From: Comamonadaceae bacterium UBA2237
GTDB lineage: Bacteria > Pseudomonadota > Gammaproteobacteria > Burkholderiales > Burkholderiaceae_C
Reading direction: 5' to 3'
Length of the DNA: 6,596 nt
Assembly (NCBI GenBank): GCA_002347905.1
Contig: DDYJ01000062.1
Coordinates: 3,869 to 10,464 of the forward strand
The notes under the pieces are model-generated. The model did no database searches. It was not told the DNA's origin and saw only the letters and a program-made list of their open reading frames with translations. The position numbers were made by a program, and so were the translations under genes. Positions 1 through 6,596 of the stretch are shown one piece after another. Every line of letters begins with the position of its first letter. Positions within the stretch are counted from its first letter, which is position 1.

Positions 1-593
1 CGGTAGTTGCCGGCATCTTCCGACTCTTCGATCTTGGCTTTTTCGCTGGTGTTGATGCGCCCGATGTAGCCAATCACATGGCTTGCAAGTTGGTCATAGG
101 GGTAGTTGCGAAATAAACGTGCGCGGATTTCGACACCAGGAAACCGGTAACGCTGCGCAGCAAATCGCGCCACTTCTTCATCGGTTAAACGATTACGAAT
201 GGGAACCGAATCAATGCTCTTGGATTCATCCACTTGCTTTTTAAATCGGCGTTTGTCGCGTGGCTGGATATCGATGATGCCCGCGAGTTGTTCGATAACT
301 TCTTCAACGGGCGCAACAACTTTTGACGGTGTGATCTCTAGGGTGTAGGCCGAATAATTCGTTGCCAACACCACGCCATTACGGTCCATGATGACGCCGC
401 GGTTAGGCACGATAGGCACGATGGCGGTGCGGTTACTTTCAGCTGCCGCATTGAGTTCGTCGTAACGAATCACTTGCAAATAAAACAACCGCAAGCTCAA
501 CACAGCAAAAGCCACCAAAATCGCAAACGTCACCACCACTACACGTGACCTGAAGCGGTTCAGGTCCATTTGGATGTTGCGAATCACATTCAT
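1..593 (-). CDS. mrdA: Penicillin-binding protein 2 (elongasome transpeptidase), 5' part only
   Basis: Class B penicillin-binding protein that cross-links new side-wall peptidoglycan in the periplasm, working with the RodA glycosyltransferase and MreBCD. Only the first 197 codons are here; the gene leaves the window at base 1, so the C-terminal transpeptidase domain with its catalytic serine is not visible. Seen: a short basic cytoplasmic N-terminus, one membrane anchor at about residues 18-40, then the start of the PBP dimerisation region with PNRGVIMDRNG (63-73) and a stretch around RNYPYDQLASHVIGYIGRI (162-180), both typical of PBP2. The frame is open throughout. The ATG at 593-591 shares ATGA with the mreD stop, and there is no clear Shine-Dalgarno (the bases before it read CGCCCACT), so translational coupling to mreD is likely. 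FtsI/PBP3 is the main alternative, but the mreBCD context and the motif details favour PBP2. mrdB/rodA would be expected next, outside the window. Confidence 0.95.
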   Translation of the reverse strand, partial: MNVIRNIQMDLNRFRSRVVVVTFAILVAFAVLSLRLFYLQVIRYDELNAAAESNRTAIVPIVPNRGVIMDRNGVVLATNYSAYTLEITPSKVVAPVEEVIEQLAGIIDIQPRDKRRFKKQVDESKSIDSVPIRNRLTDEEVARFAAQRYRFPGVEIRARLFRNYPYDQLASHVIGYIGRINTSEKAKIEESEDAGNY

Positions 594-1120
594 AGTGGGC
601 GATGCGCGTCTGGGTTAGGTGCACGTTTTTGCGGTGCCAGCAAGACCACGCTCATGATGGGCCACAAAGCAGCCTCAAGCAAAGGCGCCAGAAACAGAGA
701 CCAACCGGGAAACAAAGCGCCAGACGCCATGCGTACTGTCAACTCCAGTGCATGCGCTGTTAAAAACAAAGGCAGTACTTGCATGGCTTGCGAAGGCACG
801 GTGAACCATAGCAATCGGCGATGGATCATGAGGGAGAAAAATCCCAATGCGGTGTAAGTCAACGCATGTTGGCCCATCAGGGTGGCTTGGTGCACATCAC
901 TCGCCACACCAAAGAAAAAGGCCACACCAATGCCAACTAATCGTGGCTGGTGGATACACCAAAACACCAAGGTCACCGCCAAAAAATCCGGCGTCCATGC
1001 GGCATTGCCTACCAAGCTGATGTTGATCAACATATTGGCTAACAAGGCCAGTAACAAAGTTGTCAATACAAATAAAGGATTGGCTGGCAACAAGAGTTGC
1101 TGGCCGCGCGGCATGATCAT
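590..1120 (-). CDS. mreD: Rod-shape-determining membrane protein MreD
   Basis: Small integral inner-membrane protein of the elongasome that partners MreC and is needed for rod shape. The 176-residue product is near the usual MreD size (about 160-180). It is strongly hydrophobic, with several likely membrane helices, for example about residues 14-36, 46-56, 61-74, 88-99, 114-127 and 141-161. The best family signature is GVASDVHQATLMGQHAL (71-87), matching the conserved Asp...GQHA region of MreD. The C-terminus is short, polar and basic. The ATG at 1120-1118 overlaps the mreC stop (ATGA) and is preceded by AAAGGGGG six bases upstream; a second in-frame ATG lies two codons on (1114) and cannot be excluded. 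The gene's own stop overlaps the mrdA start. MreD proteins diverge a lot in sequence, so the call rests on motif, size, hydrophobicity and position together. Confidence 0.95.
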   Translation of the reverse strand: MIMPRGQQLLLPANPLFVLTTLLLALLANMLINISLVGNAAWTPDFLAVTLVFWCIHQPRLVGIGVAFFFGVASDVHQATLMGQHALTYTALGFFSLMIHRRLLWFTVPSQAMQVLPLFLTAHALELTVRMASGALFPGWSLFLAPLLEAALWPIMSVVLLAPQKRAPNPDAHRPL

Positions 1121-2037
1121 CGACGGCCCCCTTTGGTCAAGCCCAAAGGCTGTGGCTTCTCGATCACAGGACGAGCTGGCATCTGGTCAGTCAGTGGGTC
1201 AATCACCATCACATGTCTAGCGCCTTGCACGCGCCCAACGGGTTCGCACAAAATGCGCGCGAAGGCGGTTTCAGCGCGGCGCTCCACTTTGGTCACGATG
1301 CCAACGGGTACCCCGGGTGGATATACCCCGTCGACACCACTGGTTGTGAGTTGGTCGCCGACTTCGATGTCTGCGTTAGTCGCCATAAAGCGCAATTCCA
1401 GCAAAGGCGCTCCGCCTGATTCACCATACGCCACGCCGCGCGCACCTGTGCGGGTATTGAGGACAGGAATGGAGTGCTCACGGTCAGTGACCAACGTCAC
1501 TTCACTCACCAAAGGTAATACGCGTGTAACTTGGCCCAAGATGCCATGCTCGTCCATCAGGGGTGCGCTGGGTTTCACGCCGTTGGTCATGCCCTTGTTG
1601 ATGATGAGTTTGCGCGTGTAAGGGTCTGCAGCGTCATACAAAACTTCAGCCACAAAACCTACGGTGTTGAGCCGCTCTTGCAAATTCAACAATGCGCGGA
1701 GTTGTTGGTTTTCTAAAGTGAGTTGCTCGACTTGCGCCGCGCGTTGGGATTGCAGCAACAATTTTTGACGTACATCTTTAGCGTCTGCTTGCGCGTCTTG
1801 TAAAGACTCTAAATATTCACCGCTGAATTGGGCAAACGCTTGCGGGCGCATCGCCAACCATTGCACGGGATAGAGTGCCACCGACAAAGCAGCACGTAAG
1901 GGTTGCGTCACATGGAAGCGCACATCAGCGACCATCAACAAAAGAGAGAGGGCACTGAAGAACAGCAGTTTGGAGATTGCTGAGGGGCCTTGTTTAAAAA
2001 AGGCCGGGGGGGTTCTGTCTAGGGTGCCGAGTGGCAC
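1117..2037 (-). CDS. mreC: Rod-shape-determining protein MreC
   Basis: Single-pass inner-membrane protein whose periplasmic part scaffolds the elongasome and is known in this family to activate PBP2. The 306-residue product shows, in order: a short cytoplasmic tail, one membrane helix at about 21-38 (ISKLLFFSALSLLLMVAD), a coiled-coil dimerisation stretch at about 75-122 rich in Gln, Leu and Glu, then the beta-rich MreC core with a typical GVKPSAPLMDEHGILGQV segment (153-170) and TSGVDGVYPPGVPVG (232-246). The C-terminal tail is proline-rich and basic. The start is a GTG at 2037-2035, four bases after the mreB TAA, without a visible Shine-Dalgarno. I keep it because the resulting MPLGTLDRTPPAFFKQGPSA matches the N-terminus I recall for MreC of related Burkholderiales. 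The lack of a ribosome site suggests re-initiation or coupling from mreB. A C7 tract closely followed by a T6 tract lies over codons 9-14. Confidence 0.96.
   Translation of the reverse strand: MPLGTLDRTPPAFFKQGPSAISKLLFFSALSLLLMVADVRFHVTQPLRAALSVALYPVQWLAMRPQAFAQFSGEYLESLQDAQADAKDVRQKLLLQSQRAAQVEQLTLENQQLRALLNLQERLNTVGFVAEVLYDAADPYTRKLIINKGMTNGVKPSAPLMDEHGILGQVTRVLPLVSEVTLVTDREHSIPVLNTRTGARGVAYGESGGAPLLELRFMATNADIEVGDQLTTSGVDGVYPPGVPVGIVTKVERRAETAFARILCEPVGRVQGARHVMVIDPLTDQMPARPVIEKPQPLGLTKGGRR
1127..1134 (-). promoter_or_regulatory. Likely ribosome binding site for mreD
   Basis: On the minus strand this reads AAAGGGGG, six bases before the ATG at 1120, inside the last codons of mreC. It is purine-rich rather than a textbook AGGAGG. 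It is the clearest ribosome-binding signal within the mreC-mreD-mrdA block, where mreC and mrdA show none, and it favours the 1120 start. Confidence 0.5.
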
Positions 2038-2041
2038 GGCG

Positions 2042-3159
<1,118 letters not shown>

Positions 3160-3175
3160 TTTCTGCTACTTAAAT

Positions 3176-3484
3176 ATGTCTTTGACCACCCTAGATATCC
3201 AACGCATCGCCAATTTGGCGCGCCTAGCACTGCAACCGGACGAAGAAGCGCGCATGCTCGACAAAATCAATGACTTCTTTGGCATCGTCGAACAAATCAG
3301 CGCAGTTGATACAAAAGGCGTGATTCCTATGGCGCATCCGGTAGACGCCATGCGCAATAGCCCAGAGATTGCACTGCGTCTGCGCGCAGACACTGTCAGC
3401 GAAACCAACCAACGAGAAGCCAATCAACGAAGCGCCCCCGCAGTTGAAAACGGTTTGTTTCTTGTTCCAAAAGTGATTGAGTGA
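3176..3484 (+). CDS. gatC: Asp-tRNA(Asn)/Glu-tRNA(Gln) amidotransferase subunit C
   Basis: Small cytoplasmic subunit that wraps the GatA-GatB interface and stabilises the GatCAB amidotransferase; it has no catalytic site of its own. The 102-residue length is typical. Family features seen: an N-terminal helical part with [13 protein letters not shown] (7-19), a helix around [15 protein letters not shown] (27-41), then the central [17 protein letters not shown] (44-60) and the C-terminal [12 protein letters not shown] (91-102), which matches the usual FxVPKVI/L ending. The ATG at 3176 is the natural start because the product begins MSLTTLDI, in line with relatives, yet the bases before it (GCTACTTAAAT) hold no Shine-Dalgarno. 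First gene of the plus-strand gatCAB operon; the gatA start follows the stop by ten bases. Confidence 0.97.
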   Translation: MSLTTLDIQRIANLARLALQPDEEARMLDKINDFFGIVEQISAVDTKGVIPMAHPVDAMRNSPEIALRLRADTVSETNQREANQRSAPAVENGLFLVPKVIE

Positions 3485-3494
3485 GTTGCAAACC

Positions 3495-5000
3495 ATGACC
3501 CACTCCACCCAAGAACTCCATTTGCAAAGTTTGAGCGAGCTTGCCTCTACTTTGCATACTAAAAAAGCCAGCGCAATGGAAGTTGCGCAGCATTTTTTAA
3601 AACGCATGCAAGCAGACACTACCGGTGCTTTTTTAGATATCAACTCAGAAGCCACATTAGCCCAAGCGCGCGCAAGTGACGCTCACTTGGCCGCTGGTAC
3701 TGGTGGTTGCCTAGAAGGCGTTCCCATTGCGCACAAAGATGTATTTGTCACTCGCGACTTCGTCACTACAGCAGGCTCCAAAATTTTGACAAACTACCGT
3801 TCGCCTTTTGACGCCACCGTGGTGCAAAAGCTCGCAACAAGCGCGCACGGGCAAAGTGGCGCCGGCATGGTCACTTTGGGCAAACTCAACTGTGATGAAT
3901 TTGCCATGGGCTCCGGCAACGAAAACTCTGCTTTTCATCCTGTGCGCAACCCTTGGGATGCGACCCGCGTTCCTGGCGGGTCATCTGGCGGCAGTGCTGC
4001 AGCAGTGGCAGCACGACTGACGCCTGCAGCGACTGGTACTGATACAGGTGGCTCGATTCGCCAGCCCGCCAGTTTTTGTGGCATTACGGGTATCAAGCCC
4101 ACCTATGGTCGCGCATCGCGTTACGGCATGATTGCCTATGCATCAAGCTTGGACCAAGCGGGGCCGCTGGCACGCAGTGCTGAAGACTGCGCGTTGTTAC
4201 TCAGTGCGATGTGTGGGCCTGATTTAGACCGAGATTCAACGTCATTAGATGTGGCCACTGAAAATTTTTCTGCCAAGCTCTCGCAGAGCGTGAAGGGCTT
4301 GCGCATTGGCATACCCAAAGAATTTTTTGGCGATGGGCTTGCACCGGATGTTCGCAGCGCCATCGATGCCGCACTCCAAACGCTAGAGTCGCAAGGCGCA
4401 CAACTCGTGCCGATTTCTCTACCGCGTACTGAGTTGTCTATTCCTGTTTACTACATCATCGCGCCAGCGGAAGCAAGTTCGAACCTGAGTCGTTTTGACG
4501 GCGTTAAGTTTGGCCATCGCGCGAAAGACTACACCGACTTGGTCAGCATGTACAAACAAACCCGCGCCGAAGGGTTTGGTGAAGAGGTGAAGCGTCGCAT
4601 CATGACGGGCGCGTATGTCTTAAGCCATGGCTACTACGACGCTTACTACTTACAAGCGCAAAAAATTCGCCGCATGATTGCGGATGATTTCCAACAAGCG
4701 TTTACGCAATGCGATGTCATTGCAGGGCCTGTAGCGCCCAGCGTGGCATGGACACTTGGACACAATGCCAGCGATCCACTTGCAGACTACTTGGCTGACA
4801 TCTTCACGCTGCCAGCGTCATTAGCAGGCCTGCCCGGCATGAGTATTCCCGTTGGATTTGGCGAGGCGCATATGCCTGTTGGTATGCAACTCATCGGTAA
4901 CTATTTGCAAGAAGCAACTTTGTTGAACGTCGCGCACCAATTTCAATTGGCAACAGACTTTCACATGCAGCCTCCACCAGGAGGCGCGCACTATGAGTAA
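3495..5000 (+). CDS. gatA: Asp-tRNA(Asn)/Glu-tRNA(Gln) amidotransferase subunit A
   Basis: Glutaminase subunit of GatCAB: an amidase-signature enzyme that hydrolyses glutamine and passes the ammonia to GatB. From the ATG at 3495 the product is 501 residues, slightly longer than the usual 480-495. The Ser-cisSer-Lys triad is intact: Lys81 in AHKD, Ser163 in [11 protein letters not shown] and Ser187 in [13 protein letters not shown]. The 24-residue gap between the two serines is that of the family. [13 protein letters not shown] (360-372) and the C-terminal [10 protein letters not shown] and MPVGMQLIG segments are also standard. A TTG at 3477, overlapping gatC by eight bases, would add six residues; I prefer the ATG because of codon type and the MTHSTQELH start, but GAGTGAG upstream is only a weak ribosome site. 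An extra segment at about 115-122 lengthens the stretch between Lys81 and Ser163. The 3' end overlaps gatB by eight bases. Confidence 0.98.
   Translation: MTHSTQELHLQSLSELASTLHTKKASAMEVAQHFLKRMQADTTGAFLDINSEATLAQARASDAHLAAGTGGCLEGVPIAHKDVFVTRDFVTTAGSKILTNYRSPFDATVVQKLATSAHGQSGAGMVTLGKLNCDEFAMGSGNENSAFHPVRNPWDATRVPGGSSGGSAAAVAARLTPAATGTDTGGSIRQPASFCGITGIKPTYGRASRYGMIAYASSLDQAGPLARSAEDCALLLSAMCGPDLDRDSTSLDVATENFSAKLSQSVKGLRIGIPKEFFGDGLAPDVRSAIDAALQTLESQGAQLVPISLPRTELSIPVYYIIAPAEASSNLSRFDGVKFGHRAKDYTDLVSMYKQTRAEGFGEEVKRRIMTGAYVLSHGYYDAYYLQAQKIRRMIADDFQQAFTQCDVIAGPVAPSVAWTLGHNASDPLADYLADIFTLPASLAGLPGMSIPVGFGEAHMPVGMQLIGNYLQEATLLNVAHQFQLATDFHMQPPPGGAHYE
4979..4984 (+). promoter_or_regulatory. Ribosome binding site of gatB
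   Basis: A perfect AGGAGG eight bases before the ATG at 4993, lying inside the last codons of gatA. It is the strongest ribosome binding site in the window and fixes the gatB start in the overlap. Confidence 0.85.
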
Positions 5001-6477
5001 ATTGGTACAAGGCTACGAAGTCGTCATTGGCTTCGAAACACACGCACAACTCTCCACGCAGAGCAAAATTTTTAGCCGCGCGTCTACCGCGTTTGGCGCC
5101 GAAGCCAATACGCAAGCTTGCGCGGTGGACTTGGCGTTGCCTGGCACTTTGCCGGTGATGAATGTCGGCGCTGTTGAGCGTGCGATCGAGTTTGGTTTGG
5201 CAGTGAACGCGCATATTGCAGAACGCAGTGTGTTTGCGCGTAAAAATTATTTCTACCCCGACTTGCCCAAGGGCTACCAAATTAGCCAATTTGAGATTCC
5301 AGTGGTTCAAGGTGGTGAGGTTTCTTTCTTTTTAGAAGAAGGTAAAGAGACAGTGCGTAAAACCGTGCGTTTGGTGCGCGCACATTTAGAAGAAGATGCA
5401 GGCAAATCTTTGCATGAAGATTTTGTAGGCCAAAGCGGCATCGACCTCAACCGCGCTGGCACGCCCCTGTTAGAAATCGTGACTGAGCCCGACATGCGCA
5501 GCAGCGACGAAGCCGTGGCTTACGCCAAAGAGCTGCACAAAATCGTCACCTGGATTGGCATTTGCGATGGCAATATGCAAGAAGGTTCTTTCCGCTGCGA
5601 TGCCAATGTGTCGGTACGCAAACCTGGCGCAGAACTCGGCACGCGTCGTGAGATCAAGAACCTCAACAGCTTCAAGTTCATGCAACAAGCGATTGACTAT
5701 GAAGTGCGTTGGCAAATCGAGCAAATTGAAGACGGCCACGCCATCCAACAAGCCACCGTGTTGTTTGACCCAGATACAGGTGAAACACGCGCCATGCGCA
5801 CCAAAGAAGACGCGGCCGACTACCGCTACTTTCCTGACCCAGATTTGCCACCGCTGTGCGTAGCGCGGGATTGGGTGGAGCGCGTGAAAAGTGAAATGGC
5901 TGAATTGCCCCGTGTAATGGCCGAGCGTTTTATCACGCAATACAAGTTACCTGAATACGACGCGACCACGTTGACACAAAGCAAAGTGATGGCTGCTTAC
6001 TTTGAAACAGCAGCACATGTTTGCGAACAACCCAAGCTCGCTAGCAACTGGGTCATGGGCGAGGTTTCACGCCGATTGAATACAGGTGATATTGGTTTTG
6101 ACAATATTCCTGTGTCTGCCACACAACTCGGCGCATTGATCGTGCGCATACACGACAACACCATTAGCAACAACGCGGCCAAAGACGTTTTCGATGCTTT
6201 GTGGAATGACGCGGCTACTTCTTCAACAGATAAGGCAACAGCTTTGCAACAAGTCGATACAGTAATCAACGCCAAAGGCCTGAAACAAATGAACGACAGC
6301 GGTGCGCTCGAAGCCATCATTGACGAAGTGTTAGCGGCCAACCCCGACAACGTGGCGCAATACCGTGCGGGCAAAGACAAAGCTTTCAATGCCTTGGTAG
6401 GCCAAGCCATGAAAGCCAGCAAAGGCAAGGCCAATCCGGCGCAGGTCAATGAGATGCTGAAAAGGAAACTTTCTTAA
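4993..6477 (+). CDS. gatB: Asp-tRNA(Asn)/Glu-tRNA(Gln) amidotransferase subunit B
   Basis: Subunit that binds the misacylated tRNA, activates its Glu or Asp side chain with ATP and amidates it with ammonia from GatA. The 494-residue product is slightly longer than many family members (about 475-490). Catalytic-cradle motifs in order: [12 protein letters not shown] (11-22), [16 protein letters not shown] (86-101), HLEEDAGKS (131-139), [20 protein letters not shown] (151-170), CDANVSVR (202-209), [10 protein letters not shown] (220-229) and [11 protein letters not shown] (277-287). The C-terminal third is helical and ends in the YqeY-like tRNA-binding tail, with [20 protein letters not shown] (454-473) and [17 protein letters not shown] (477-493). 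Nothing is missing or broken. The start overlaps the gatA stop by eight bases. Whether the complex makes Gln-tRNA, Asn-tRNA or both cannot be read from this window; it depends on which of glnS and asnS the genome carries. Confidence 0.99.
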   Translation: MSKLVQGYEVVIGFETHAQLSTQSKIFSRASTAFGAEANTQACAVDLALPGTLPVMNVGAVERAIEFGLAVNAHIAERSVFARKNYFYPDLPKGYQISQFEIPVVQGGEVSFFLEEGKETVRKTVRLVRAHLEEDAGKSLHEDFVGQSGIDLNRAGTPLLEIVTEPDMRSSDEAVAYAKELHKIVTWIGICDGNMQEGSFRCDANVSVRKPGAELGTRREIKNLNSFKFMQQAIDYEVRWQIEQIEDGHAIQQATVLFDPDTGETRAMRTKEDAADYRYFPDPDLPPLCVARDWVERVKSEMAELPRVMAERFITQYKLPEYDATTLTQSKVMAAYFETAAHVCEQPKLASNWVMGEVSRRLNTGDIGFDNIPVSATQLGALIVRIHDNTISNNAAKDVFDALWNDAATSSTDKATALQQVDTVINAKGLKQMNDSGALEAIIDEVLAANPDNVAQYRAGKDKAFNALVGQAMKASKGKANPAQVNEMLKRKLS

Positions 6478-6492
6478 TTTGCCCTTCATTTT

Positions 6493-6521
6493 TGAAGCGT
6501 GAATTTAAGTTTTACGCTTCA
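6493..6521. repeat. Hairpin downstream of gatB, not a canonical terminator
   Basis: GAAGCGTGAA (6494-6503) pairs with TTTACGCTTC (6511-6520) with one G-U pair, extendable by T6493-A6521, around the loop TTTAAGT. The stem begins 16 bases after the gatB stop. On the plus strand the T run precedes the stem rather than following it, and no U tract follows on either strand, so Rho-independent termination is doubtful. It ends 13 bases before the next gene's ATG, so it lies in that gene's leader. Confidence 0.5.
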
Positions 6522-6534
6522 CCCAATTAATAAA

Positions 6535-6596
6535 ATGAGAAAGCACCCACTTCTTCTAGTCCCCGGCCTCATGTGTGACCACGCATCATGGGCGCC
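6535..6596 (+). CDS. Alpha/beta-hydrolase-like protein, 5' end only
   Basis: Only 20 codons are present before the right edge. They read MRKHPLLLVPGLMCDHASWA, which looks like the first beta strand and oxyanion loop of an alpha/beta hydrolase of the BioH/MenH-like type (hydrophobic strand, then PGL-CD---W). No catalytic residue is visible, so neither substrate nor specific family can be named. The start has no clear Shine-Dalgarno (AATTAATAA precedes it). The frame is open back to a TGA at 6493, and an in-frame GTG at 6499, inside the hairpin, is a less likely alternative. It lies 57 bases after gatB on the same strand and could be co-transcribed by read-through, but it has no obvious functional link to tRNA amidation. 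Confidence 0.7.
   Translation, partial: MRKHPLLLVPGLMCDHASWA

Noticed and set aside
439..624. 61-codon minus-strand open frame across the mreD-mrdA junction
   Set aside because: Considered as a sign of a frameshift in mrdA, but the true mrdA frame from 593 to base 1 is open and gives uninterrupted PBP2 sequence.
1097..1621. 174-codon plus-strand open frame opposite mreC and the mreD start
   Set aside because: Antisense shadow of two clearly identified genes. Its product is Arg/Ser/Thr/Pro-rich low-complexity sequence with no recognisable domain.
5470..5940. 156-codon minus-strand open frame opposite gatB
   Set aside because: Shadow of a well-conserved gatB region. It is rich in His, Phe and Val without any recognisable motif.
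6493..6521. Intrinsic terminator for gatCAB
   Set aside because: The stem is good, but no run of T follows it on either strand; kept only as a hairpin.

Overview
This is an ordinary chromosomal housekeeping window from a betaproteobacterium, most likely Burkholderiales and probably Comamonadaceae or a close relative. That placement rests on recalled family resemblance, not a search: the MreC N-terminus (MPLGTLDRTPPAFFKQG), the [12 protein letters not shown] form of GatB, and a rod-shape operon diverging from gatCAB. Three 60-base lines counted by hand are about 50-55% G+C, modest for that family. The genus is left open.

Left half, minus strand (reading from 3085 down to 1): mreB, mreC, mreD and the first 197 codons of mrdA (penicillin-binding protein 2), which runs off the left edge. 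The genes are packed as an operon: mreB and mreC are 4 bases apart, and mreC/mreD and mreD/mrdA overlap by ATGA. Together they encode the cytoplasmic filament (MreB), the periplasmic scaffold (MreC), the membrane partner (MreD) and the transpeptidase of the elongasome, which builds side-wall peptidoglycan and sets rod shape.

Middle: a 90-base divergent intergenic region (3086-3175) that must hold the start signals for both operons. It contains an AT-rich box that reads as a possible -10 element on both strands, and a perfect 6-bp inverted repeat close to gatC.

Right half, plus strand: gatC, gatA and gatB, the complete three-subunit Glu-tRNA(Gln)/Asp-tRNA(Asn) amidotransferase. GatA frees ammonia from glutamine, GatB activates the misacylated tRNA and receives the ammonia, and GatC holds the complex together. 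gatA and gatB overlap by 8 bases. After gatB comes a 57-base gap with a hairpin but no clear terminator, then the first 20 codons of an alpha/beta-hydrolase-like gene running off the right edge.

All intact genes look full length. I found no mobile element, CRISPR array, RNA gene or evidence of a new system. The points worth a second look are small: the shared promoter region, two hairpins, a short extra segment in GatA and translation-start details.
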